From Ariolimax columbianus (Eukaryota; Mollusca; Gastropoda; Stylommatophora; Arionidae): a stretch of 64,000 bases of DNA. Of the stretch, positions 22,720 through 32,903 are shown piece after piece. The notes beneath the pieces are model-generated. The model made no database searches. It saw nothing but the letters and a program-made list of their open reading frames with translations, and was not told where the DNA came from. The DNA lies in NCBI GenBank assembly GCA_036924085.1, contig JAVGWX010000001.1:4630200-4694199 (forward strand), written 5' to 3'. A program made the translations under genes and the position numbers. How positions within the stretch are numbered: the stretch's first letter is position 1; each line of letters begins with the position of its first letter.

Positions 22720-24634
22720 AACCAAATTCTGGATACAGATACAGTTACAGAGCCTCTTAACGCAGCTCTCATAGTTACAGCAACAGAGGTCCTGGGACCA
22801 CAATCACCCACCGGATGAGGTCGGCATATATCAAGAGGACAAGAAAGCGATAAAACAAAAAATGAGAGAGACGAAAGAAGCGTGGATATGTGAGCAATGC
22901 ACAAAAATCGAAGAGAGGCTAAACAGAAATGACGCTAAAGAAGCATACAAGGTTGTCAAAGAACTGGTAACACAAAGACAAGGCAGGAATTTAAAAACCA
23001 GGATAAAAGCGGCAAGTGCCTTACTGAGGAAAATAACGTACTGGCGCGATAGACAGAGTACTGTTCCGAGCCATATAACTATGAAGGGCGAAACGAACCT
23101 GAGAAAACAATCCCCTCAACATCAACAAATATAGAGGATAACCAACTGATAACGAAGGAAGAGGTAACTGCAGAGGTAAAGACATTGAGAAGAGGGAAGG
23201 CGGCCGGCGTAGACAAAATGCCAGCAGAGCTCTTACAGGCAGGTGGAGAGGTAGTGGTGGAAGGCCTGATATACATCTGCAACAAAATATAGGCAACAGG
23301 AAACTGGCCGGACTTATGGACGAAATCAATTGTTTTTCCGTTACATACGTCTGGAAACCTAAAGCTGTGTCAAAATTACAGAACAATAAGCCTCATCAGC
23401 CACCCTAGCAAGGTCATGCTAAGATTAATCCTCGACCGATTGAAACCCCAAGCAAAGAACATCATTGCCGAGGAGCAAGCGAGGTTCAGACAGGGAACAA
23501 GAACTACAGAACAGATATTTAATTTAAGGCTGCTAAGCGAGAAATATCTAGAACAGCAGTAAACACTGTATCATGTGTTTGTTGATTTTAAGAAGGCGTT
23601 TGATAGGGTATGGCATAAAGCGCTATGGGCAACCATGAGGATGTATAAAATCAACGGAAATATTATAAAGGTCCTTGAACACCTCTATGACAACTCGTCC
23701 AGCGCCGTTCTTGTGATTGGGAGTTGTCTGGTATCGCACATCAGTTGGTGTGAGACAGGGTTGTACACTCTCTCCAACTCTTTTCAATATATTCCTTGAT
23801 GGAATTATGAGTGAGGCACTTGGAGGTCATGTTGGTATTGTCAAGATAGGGGGCCGAACGATTACCAATCTTCGTTTTGCAGATGATATCGACGGGTTGG
23901 CGGGTTGAGAAGCAGAATTCCAGGAATGGGTCAGAAGGCTCGATGCAACAGCTCTTGACTATGGAATGGAGATAAACGCTGGAAAGACAAAATTAATGAC
24001 CAACAACGCCGAGGGCTTCAACAGCAGGATAAAAGCTAACGGTCAGGAACTCGAAGTGGTTAACCGTTTTAAATATCTAATTCGATTGTCAGTGATGAAG
24101 GATCAAAATGTGAGATGTTGGCACAGACAATATGGCGGCGCTTGCATGGCTTAAGAAGATCTGGCAAGATAAACGGTTAGCATTATGGGCGAAAATCAGA
24201 TTAATGCGTACACTTGTCCTGTCGATATTCCTCCATGCTTGTGAGACATGGCCAGTTACAGCTGATCTTCAACGAAGGATACAGGCCTTGGAGATGAGAT
24301 GTTTCCGAAGACTTTTAGTCACATACAAAGATCGAGTTACAAATAAGGAAATATGAGATAGAATTACAGCAGCAATAGGGCCTTTTGAAGATCTCTTGGC
24401 AACTGTCAAAAGAAGGAAACTCGCTTGGTACGGTCACATATCGAGATCAAAGGATCTTGCAAATACAATCCTCTACGGAAAGGTGCATGGCAGACGACGA
24501 AGAGGCCGTCCCCCAAAAAATGGGAGGACAACATAAAAGAGTTACCAATCTGACAGAGAAGGGTGGCGTGGCGTTGTGAGGATGTCTTCATGTGTGCCCC
24601 AACGACCTCACCGGTTACGGGATGACCTGACCTG
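22720..24634 (+). mobile_element. RTE-like retrotransposon, 5'-truncated, plus copy of an inverted pair
   Basis: RT domains in order: linker 'KEAWICEQCTKIEERLNR', 'GKAAGVDKMPAELLQAGG'-type segment near 23200, palm 'FVDFKKAFDRVWHKALW' (23575), 'VGVRQGCTLSPTLFNIFLDG' (23740), catalytic 'LRFADDIDGLAG' (23870), then 'LHACETWPVTADLQRRIQAL' (24230). FADD is intact, but the frame is broken by several stops and by a frameshift at about 23720-23740 that is also present in the minus copy at 27243-29460. About 80 bp of the linker is deleted relative to that copy. The 3' end faces it across a 2.6 kb spacer. Confidence 0.9.
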
Positions 24635-24639
24635 AAATT

Positions 24640-24984
24640 CAAGTAATAATATTTAAATAAAAACACAATAGAACAGTTTTGTTATTACTATTAACTATAA
24701 TTAAATTCTCTCACACGTTTGAGCTGGATCGACGTGATCGTCAAAGAACTGGATAATTAAATAGTTACCCTTTATAGCAGCACCAGCTGGCTGAACTACC
24801 GTAGCAGATGGTGCAAGGGGTCTGCACTATCTATATTCTCACTTCCACCACATTAATTCCTGATACTAATCCAAATTAAAACACAACAAAGAAACGTTCT
24901 ACACGTTCACAACTGTCTCTCCTTTCTTCACTCTAAACAAACCCCGTCTAGCTGTAAGAAATATGAACTAAACTAAACTAAAAT
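24640..24984. other. No recognised feature
   Basis: AT-rich start of the spacer between the two RTE-like copies. Confidence 0.45.
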
Positions 24985-25325
24985 AAACTTGATTATGAAC
25001 TAAAACTTGATAGACGAGCTCTAACTTTATAGACGAACTTTAACTTGATAAACGAACCCTTACTCGATAAACGAACAGTTACTTGATAGTCGAATTTTAA
25101 CTTAATAGACGAACGGTAATTTGATAGACGAACTGCAACTTGATTTACTAACAGTTACTTGGTAGACAAACTGTAACGATAGACGAACAGTTACTTGATA
25201 GTCGAACTGTAATTTGAAAGACGAACTGTAATTTGATAGATGAACAGTTACTTGATAGTCGAATTGTAACTTGATAAATAAACAGTTACTTGATAGCCGA
25301 ACTGTAATTGGATAGACTAATCGGT
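24985..25325. repeat. Degenerate ~19-bp minisatellite, about 17 copies
   Basis: Variants of 'acttgatagacgaactgta', alternating with 'acttgatagacgaacagtt'. The dimer of about 39 bp is better conserved than the monomer. Confidence 0.85.
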
Positions 25326-25692
25326 ATGTGGATTGCCACAGGATGGAAGATTCGTGTCTGTTCTGCAACCCAGGTGATTTCGTCCGTGGTCCTATTCTCC
25401 TTGTCGCCGGTGGCTTGTGGTGATCGTTGAAGATCGGGATCGCTGTGATAGCAGAAGATCTTTCTAGATAAACGCTGGATTTTTTAGAATACTTCTGTTA
25501 GATGCTGGATTCTCATCAGCAATGCAAATAAATAGTATCTAAGATGACTAAATTCTGCGTGTTCCTCGTGAAGCACTACTATATTGGTTTCTCCCACTTG
25601 CTGTGCGAAACATCAATTTCATTACTATTTACCTTCCCCTGGTACGCTGCTGAACATCTGGACTCACAAGGTGAAAAATTGTCTGTCGAAAC
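25326..25692. other. No recognised feature
   Basis: Unique spacer sequence. Nothing recognised. Confidence 0.45.
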
Positions 25693-25750
25693 CTCCCTCT
25701 CTCTCTCTCTCTCTCTCTCTCGCTCTCTCTCTATCTCTCTCTCTCTCTGG
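25693..25750. repeat. (CT)n microsatellite
   Basis: Interrupted CT run; the listed frames across it on both strands are shadows. Confidence 0.95.
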
Positions 25751-25974
25751 GCTAAAAAATATATGTACTTTCTCTTCATCGTTATCAAGACGGTCCTGCT
25801 CTCCTATCTGCTCTCTGCCGACTGATGACTTGTTTCTCCCATATCTCGCCCCCTAAAAAGATATTTTGTCTCTCCCCTCTTCGCTGCGGAAACTGACGAC
25901 TTGTTCTTCTGCTCTTTGCTCTGCAATCTCTAAATCATTTGAGCTCCCCTAGCTAGCTATATGCGCCGCTTTTT

Positions 25975-26300
25975 CCAGATCTCGAACCTATGTTTTCTCC
26001 CCGAGATTTCATAAAAAGCAGTTAATAGCATTTGTCACTACCGATTATGCTGTAACGGGCGTCAATGCGTTATACATGGTTACGTAGTTTTTAACATCTG
26101 CGTGCTTTGGAAACCAACGCTATGAATTCCAAGCATTCCGATGTCTAGATTGGAGTACATCTGTACTGGCTAGCTTTGTTAGTTAATTCTGTAAGAAACA
26201 ACTTAATGGCTATTGACTATGAATGACCCCGCCCTTTCTTACTTAAAATAATATGTCTAAAATCGAATCACTAATAAATCTACACAGCTAAGATCTGTTT
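25975..26300. repeat. Diverged direct duplication, left copy
   Basis: Aligns in order with 26535-26890: 'agatctcgaacctatgtttt', 'gagatttca(t/g)aaaa', 'gagtacatctg(t/c)actggct', 'aatatgtctaaaat' and 'acctacacagctaagatctgtt'-like end. Similarity is about 70-75% by eye. Unknown family. Confidence 0.65.
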
Positions 26301-26534
26301 CACATTGTTGTTCTGCTGGAGACTAACGCTGGCATACGATAGTGAATCAACTCTGATAATCTCTTCCTGTTGTCTGTGTCGGTTCTTCTGTCCGTCCTTC
26401 GTCCTGGAGATCTCTCACTTAAACGCTCCTCTCCTCTCAACTGCTAACTCAAGACTCACTGTTTCTAGATCTCCCAGGTCCCTATATCCGTGGCTTGTGT
26501 CAGATAACGTGGCTTGCTAACGACCCGGGTATTC

Positions 26535-26890
26535 TGATCTCGTTCCTAGGTTTATTCTCCCTAAGATTTCAGAAAAGCCGGTAAATGGCATGTTCAGTTT
26601 TCAAGTTTACAACTGATCACGCGGTAGCCAGCGTTTAGGGCGTTACGCAAAAACGCGCCCCGTTACGAAGGTGAACACCTGCGTGGTCTTGAAAAGGACG
26701 CCAAGCATTTCAAACATTCCTATGACGGGATTTGAGTACATCTGCACTGGCTCGGTTACTTAATTCAACACTATAAGAAAATGAATGGATATTGAATATC
26801 AATACATTACTCCTAACCTTTCTAACTTTAATAAATCATGTCTAAAATCCTGTCCCTAATAAACCTACACAGCTAAGATCTGTTACAACT
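26535..26890. repeat. Diverged direct duplication, right copy
   Basis: Partner of 25975-26300, carrying a short extra segment around 26620-26680. It could be two tandem copies of one element end, or degenerate LTRs; no primer binding site or internal gag-pol seen. Confidence 0.65.
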
Positions 26891-27151
26891 CATCCCCTGG
26901 CTACAAAACAACAACGTGTACCCAACGCCTTTTGTTTCACTTACACTGTCTCGGGTCTTGCTATACTTTCTTTCAAAACTCATGAATCAAAGGTACAACA
27001 AAAAAACATTTTCATAACATAACATCAATAGCAAAACTGGAACTCTTCTTGGTCCATTAATCTCTACACAGAGCACACTGAGCGACTGAGCAGCAGGTTG
27101 CATGCGCCGAGGATGTGGGTGGATGATCGCTGGGTTGCGGCCATGATCGTT

Positions 27152-27170
27152 CCCCCCCCCCCCCCCCCCC
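27152..27170. repeat. Poly-C tract of 19
   Basis: Homopolymer run, likely variable in length and error-prone in assembly. Confidence 0.95.
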
Positions 27171-27242
27171 ATTGATGGTCACGCCTGCTTTAATAGATTT
27201 TAAGTGGGGACGTCCTCGGCAAGGCGATTCATATGTCAAAGC

Positions 27243-29460
27243 ATGTTTCAGATCAGGTCAGGGCATCCCGTAACCACGGTCAGGTCGTTGGGGTACATAT
27301 GAAGACATCCTCACAATCTCAAGCCACCCTTCTCTGTCAGCGGCCGCAGCCTGTGCCTCTTCTGGTCGGAGATTGGTCCATTCTTTTATGTTGTCCTCCC
27401 ACCTCTTCGTCGTCTGCCTTGCACCTTTCCTTTAGGATCGTATTTGCAAGACCCTTTGATCTCGATGTGTGACCGTACCAAGACCCTTTGATCTCGATAT
27501 GTGACCGTACCAAGACCCTTTGATCTCGATATGTGACCGTAACCAGCGAGTTTCCTTCTTTTGACAGTTGTCTAGAGGTCTTCAAAAGGCCATATTGCTG
27601 TTGTAATTCTATCTCGTATTTCCTCATTTGTAACTCGATCTTTGTACGTGACGTTTAAAAGTCTTCGGAAACATCTCATCTCCATGGCATGTATCCTTCG
27701 CTGAAGGTCAGCTGTAACTGTCCATGTCTCACAAGCATAGAGGAATATTGGCAGGACCAGTGTATGCATTAATCTGATTTTCGTGCATACTGCTAACCGT
27801 TTATCTTGCCAGATTTTGTTAAGCCGTGCAAGCGCCCCTATTGTCTGTGCTATTCTGGCCAACACCTCACATTTTGATCCTTCATCACCGACAATCGAAT
27901 TAGATATTTAAAACGGTCAACCACTTCGAGTTCCTGGCCATTTGCTTTTATCCTGCTGTTGAAACCCTCGGCGTTGTTGGTCATTAATTTTGTCTTTCCA
28001 GCGTTTATCTCCATACTATAGCCAAGAGCTGTTTCATCGAGCCTTCTGACCCATTCCTGGAGTTCTGCTTCTGAACCTGCCAACCCATCGATGTCATCTG
28101 CAAAACGAAGATTGGTAATCGTTCGGCCCCCTATCTTGACAATACCAACATGACCTCCAAGTGCCTCACTCGTAATTCCATCAAGGAATATATTGAAAAG
28201 AGTTGGAGAGAGTGTACAACCCTGTCTCACACCAACTGATGTGCGATACCAGACAACTCCCAATCACAAGAACGGCGCTGGACGAGTTGACATAGAGGTG
28301 TTCAAGGACCTTTATAATATTTCCGTTGATTTTATACATCCTCATGGTTGCCCATAGCGCTTTATGCCATACCCTATCAAACGCCTTCTTAAAATCAACA
28401 ACCACATGATACAGTGTTTACTGATGTTCTAGATATTTCTCGCTTAGCAGCATTAAATTAAATATTTGTTCTGTAGTGCTTCTGTTTTGCCTGAACCCTG
28501 CATGCTCATCGGTAATGATGTTCTCTGCTTGGGGTTTCAATCGGTCGAGGATTAATCTAAGCATGACCTTGCTTGGGTGGCTGATGAGGCTTATTGTTCT
28601 GTAATTTTAGCACAGCTTTGGGTTTCCAGACTTGGGTAACGGTATAGCCATTGATTTTGTGCATAAGTCCGGCCAGTTTCCTGTCGCCCATTTTGTGTGT
28701 GCAGATGTGTGGCAGGCCTTCCACCACTACCTCTCCACCTGCTTGTAAGAGCTCTGCTGGTATATTGTCTTCTCAGTGTCCTTACCGCTGCAGCTACCTC
28801 TTCCTTCGTTATCATTTGGTTATCTTCTATAATTGTTGGTGTTGGAGGGATTGTTTTTCTCAGGATCGTTCTGTCCCTCATAGTTGTATAACTCGAAACA
28901 GTACTCTGTCTTCGTGCCAGTACGTCATTGTCCTCAATAAGGCACTTGCCGCTTTTATCCTGGATCATAAAGTTCCTGCCTTGTCTTGGTGTTACCAGTT
29001 CTTTGACCACCTTGTATGCTCCTTTAGCTTCATTTCTGGTTAATCGCTCTTCGATTTGTGTGCATTGCTCACATATCCACGCTTCTTTCGCCTCTCTCGT
29101 CTTTTCTTGTATCGCTTTCTTGACGTCTTTATATTCGCCGACATCACCAGATGGGTGTTTTTGGTGTTTCAGTGACCTTCTTTTATCACAAAGGTCTAGA
29201 ATTTCTTTGGTCACCCATGGCTTCTTTTTTTATTGGTGGCATCCCAGGATCTATGTTGCTGCATCTATGAGTTCTGACTTAAGAGATTCTGTTACTGTAT
29301 CGGTATCCAGTCATTTTCTTAGAGCCAACAGTGGAGCAAATCTCCCTCCTACCCTTGATTGGAACACTTAAGTATGTTTAGCATGATGAATATCTAGGTC
29401 TGTCCATCGGGTAACTTCGTCGTTAGAGACCCGGTCATGCTAGTGTATCGCAAGTTTATT
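27243..29460 (-). mobile_element. RTE-like retrotransposon, minus copy of the inverted pair
   Basis: Same family as 22720-24634 and by eye about 97% identical to it over the RT palm. From high to low coordinates: end of endonuclease-RT linker, 'KPWVTKEILDLCDKRRSLK'-type piece (29214), 'KEAWICEQCTQIEERLTR', 'FKKAFDRVWHKALW' (28390), 'VGVRQGCTLSPTLFNIFLDG' (28240), 'LRFADDIDGLAGSEAEL' (28110) and 'LYACETWTVTADLQRRIHAM' (27700). Stops and shifts make it inactive. It shares the frameshift near the palm with the plus copy. Confidence 0.9.
27447..27543 (-). repeat. 32-bp tandem triplication inside the RTE-like copy
   Basis: Three copies of 'caagaccctttgatctcgat' plus 12 bases (starts 27447, 27479, 27511). 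The plus-strand sister copy has only one, so the triplication arose after the copies separated. Confidence 0.9.
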
Positions 29461-29914
29461 ATAAAACGAGTATATAAAGAAAAAAAAATTTATAAAGGTA
29501 GTCACAGAGGAAAAGTATTATTTAACAGAAGATAATTATTATTATATTACATACAAGCTATCACCATTCCTGGCATTAAAACAATCAAATTGAGACAAAA
29601 AGAAAAGTTTTAATTAAAACTTTCAGTTATAAGTGTAGATATATTGATCCTGATCAAGGCACACGAACGAAAGCTCATAACATGTGAAAAGAAATGATTG
29701 TGTGGGGTCACTAGATGAGACATTGAGACACGAAAAAAATCGATAGAAATGGGAACAATGTAATGCTTGTCCTTTATAGACAGACATAAAATGGTTTAAT
29801 TGTTATCGTGTTTGACAAAATTATCTCCAAACCTTACAGTCACTCGAGCCGATAACAACAGACCGCAGGGCTTCATGGCCAGAAAAAGATGTTTAAAAGA
29901 TGGAGAAACACTAC
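29461..29914. other. No recognised feature
   Basis: AT-rich flank of the RTE-like copy with short poly-A tracts. Confidence 0.5.
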
Positions 29915-30048
29915 AAAAGCTGACATGTATCTGTAATAATATTCAGGATTGCCTGAGTATGACTGTGGCGGAGGCTGGAGTATTGGCAAGAGAACGAGTT
30001 TCTTTCAGACAGACTGTGATGGGAGCGACGTTCTACAAAGGACAGAAC
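29915..30048 (+). mobile_element. 3' fragment of a second RTE-like family
   Basis: Encodes 'IQDCLSMTVAEAGVLARERV' and '[13 protein letters not shown]', matching the C terminus of the longer minus-strand copy at 50660-51870. It ends directly against the CR1 tail at 30049, so the two elements are joined tail to tail. Confidence 0.8.
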
Positions 30049-30297
30049 TTAACTTAACTTAACGTCTTTATACTGGTTTAGAAGACCCTGCAGAGTCTGT
30101 ATATAACCAGTTACATTTACATCACCTTGCTCTAAAAGCTATGCGCATCCCGTTTATTCTTAAATGCATTAACTGTCCCTGCCTCCACTACCTCCCCTGG
30201 AAATGCATTCCAAGCAGACACCACTCTCTGACTAAAAAAATATTTCCAAATATCTAATCTAGACCTCTCTTTAGTCAGCTTGTAGCTATGCCCTCTT
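30049..30297 (-). mobile_element. CR1 3'-end fragment
   Basis: The minus strand carries the CR1 C-terminal 'RGHSYKLTKERSRLDIWKYF' and 'FSQRVVSAWNAFPGEVVEAG', then the 3' UTR ending in (TTAAG)n. It is immediately repeated by the start of the next CR1 copy at 30298. Confidence 0.85.
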
Positions 30298-32515
30298 ATA
30301 ACTTAATAACTTAACGTCTTTATACTGGTTTAGAAGACTCTGCAGAGTCTGTATACAACCAGTTCCATTTACATCACCTTTCTATAGAAGCTGTACGCAT
30401 CCAATCTTGTTATTGTGGGTGGCTGTATTTGAAAAAAAACTTGTTGTAGTCTAATTTATCCATTCCTCTGATCATCTTAAAAGCCTGTATTAAGTCAGCA
30501 CGAATTCTTCTCTCTTCTAGACACTGAAGGCCAGTTCTTTTTAATCTTTCTTCATAACTGTAATTCTGGAATCCCACTATCAGCTTTGTCGCTCTTTTTT
30601 GTATTCTTTCCAGCATGTTTATACCCCCTCTATGATAAGGACTCCATACATGTACACAGTACTCCAATCTAGGTTTAACTAAAGCTTTATACAGTTTGAC
30701 TATCACTTCCTTGCTCCTATGTTTAATATTTCTTTTTATCATACCTAACATTGCATTTGGCTTTTTCACTGATACCTTAACTTGTTCACTCACCTTTCCT
30801 GTATGATCTATTATAACCCCTAGGTCATTTTCCTTATCTATCTTTCTAATATTGTTCTCTCCCATTCTGTAATTATGTTCTTTATTGGATCTACCCATGT
30901 GGATGACTGTACATTTATCTACATTAAACTCCATTTGCCAGCTTACAGACCATTCTCGAATTTAATCTAAATTCGACCTCAATATATCCACTAGCGCTTT
31001 AGATGAGTCACTACTGCATAGTTTTGTGTCATTATCAAATTTTGCAATCATGGATCCCATATCAATGTCCAAATCATTTATATATATCAAGAACAAAATT
31101 GGTCCCAAAACCTAGCCTTAGGGCACACCACTTTTCACTTCACACCACTCGGAGTACTCCTTATTTATGCCCACCCTCTGCCTTCTTCCCATTAACCAAT
31201 TTTCAATCCAATTGGCAACTTCCCCACCTATTCCATGTGATTTTAACTTTCGAAAAAAATCTTTGATGAGGTACTCTGGCTTTGAAAAATCTAGATAAAT
31301 AACGTCCACTGGCTCCCCTTATCTATGATTTTAGTAACCTCCTCCATGAATTCTAATAGATTTGTTAAGCATGATCTCCCTCTAGTTAACCCATGCTGAC
31401 TATTTTTAATTAGATTAATTCGGTCTAAATGCATTACAATGTTTTCTCTGATTATTGACTTTAACATATTAAAGATTATGCTCGTTAAACTCACCGGTCT
31501 ATAATTCGCTGGATCTGATTTTTTGCCTTTTTTGAATAAGGGATCACTCCTGCATCTTTTCAATCCCGTGGAACAATCCCTTTTGTAAGTGATTGAGAAC
31601 ATAATATAACCAATAATTTTGCTATTTGGTCTCTAATTTCATACAGCAATTTTGGATGAATACCATCTTGACCTGAACATTTATCCACTTTAAACCCCTC
31701 CAATTTTTTAAAAACTATTTCCTCTGTAATGCATATTGATCTTAATCCCGCTGTATCAATGTCTCTTAGAAAAATATCTTTAGGCTCTGGGATCTTCGAG
31801 CAGTCCTCTTTTGTGTAGACTGTGCCAAAGTACTGATTTAGTAGATTAGCAGCCTCCCTATTCTCACTTATTATTTTCCCTGTATTGTCTATGAGAGGGC
31901 CTACTTTATCTTTCATTCTTTGTTTATTTCTAACATAAGAGAAGAAGATTTTACTGTCAGTCTTTATGCTCTGAGCAAGTTTTTTTTCGAAGTCTATTTT
32001 TGATGTTTTATTCGTTTTCTGGGATATGTTTTGCTTGCCCAAATATTTTAAATATGTTTCTTTTGATTTACCTGCCTCTATATATTTTTTCCATGCTTTA
32101 TTTTTCGCTCTTCTACATTTCACTACAAATCTAGTTATCCACTTTTTACGCTTGGTGTTTACCTACTTACATGGAACACATTCCTTTTTTAGCGTTTCTA
32201 GAACTGTTTTAAAACTCTCCCACTCCTGTTCCACATCTGTCCCTACGACAATATCTTTCCAGATTATGTGGTTCGCTGCCTCTTTCATCCTCTTAACATC
32301 TGCCTGAGAGTAGTCGAATGTTCGCGTGTTTATGTTTACTTCTTTCCTTGCAATAAGATCCCAACGGATGATTTGATGGTCACTTGAGCCAAACAGTTCC
32401 CCAACGGGAATGTTTTCAATCATATTTTACTCTGTAGTAAAAACTAGGTCGAGTGTGTTTTTGTCTCTGGTGGCTGCTTCTACATGTTGAATTAAAAAAT
32501 TGTCAGTTATGCCTA
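30298..32515 (-). mobile_element. CR1 non-LTR retrotransposon, 5'-truncated, inactive
   Basis: Minus-strand order: end of the endonuclease ('ATRDKNTLDLVFTTE' near 32480; 'GSSDHQIIRWDLIARKEV' at 32400), linker (32123-31560), RT fingers 'FKVDKCSGQDGIHPKLLYEI', palm 'YLDFSKPEYL' where the usual AFDRVPH segment has been lost, and the catalytic box reading FDNDTK instead of FADDTK. The thumb follows, 'LEYCVHVWSPYHRGGINMLE' and 'ERLKRTGLQCLEERRIRADL' (30934-30410). The 5' end stops about 200 bp before the HACL1 promoter elements. Confidence 0.9.
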
Positions 32516-32708
32516 TGCTACATGATATATATCTGTAATACTCAGGCACGCAGATGTCACATGAAAGAATAGTACACGTCGTCTAGCTACGTCGGTGGAC
32601 AGATTAGAATTGCAAATGCAAGGTGTATTATTTATTGTTTCGTCATTTTCCACAATACTAAGTGAGTTGTTATTTTGGATCATATTGACAATTTGTATTG
32701 ACAAATGA

Positions 32709-32729
32709 CCAATTTAAGGGCTGACGTCA
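32709..32729 (+). promoter_or_regulatory. Candidate HACL1 proximal promoter: CCAAT box plus palindromic CRE
   Basis: CCAAT at 32709-32713 and a full TGACGTCA at 32722-32729, 103 bp before the chosen HACL1 start codon. The spacing suits a TATA-less housekeeping promoter. A given 8-mer is expected about once in 64 kb by chance, so position is the main support. Confidence 0.4.
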
Positions 32730-32734
32730 TCGGC

Positions 32735-32782
32735 ATGGCACTAGATGTTTGTGATGGTGACCCGGAACGGAGTGTGGATTGA
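32735..32782 (+). other. Possible 15-codon upstream ORF before HACL1
   Basis: ATG at 32735 with stop TGA at 32780-32782, out of frame with HACL1. It matters only if transcription starts upstream of 32735, which is unknown. Confidence 0.3.
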
Positions 32783-32831
32783 GTTCATAGGTTTCATTTC
32801 ATCAAACCCGTTGGACAAGAAGGTGTTTAAC

Positions 32832-32903
32832 ATGCAAGCGACAAATGAGGAAAGCTCTGACATCGATGGGGCAACCATCCTCGTCAGATCCCTAAAACAG
32901 CAA
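32832..32903 (+). CDS. HACL1: HACL1 coding exon 1
   Basis: Encodes 24 residues from ATG 32832 ('[20 protein letters not shown]' start), ending phase 0 before donor GTAATT at 32904. Human HACL1 has 27 residues before the same junction. The reading frame is open upstream only to a TAG at 32742-32744. Confidence 0.85.

Noticed and set aside
32745..32831. 29-residue N-terminal extension of HACL1 from ATG 32745
   Set aside because: Animal HACL1 proteins begin close to the position encoded by ATG 32832, and the extension has no family similarity. Kept only as an alternative start.
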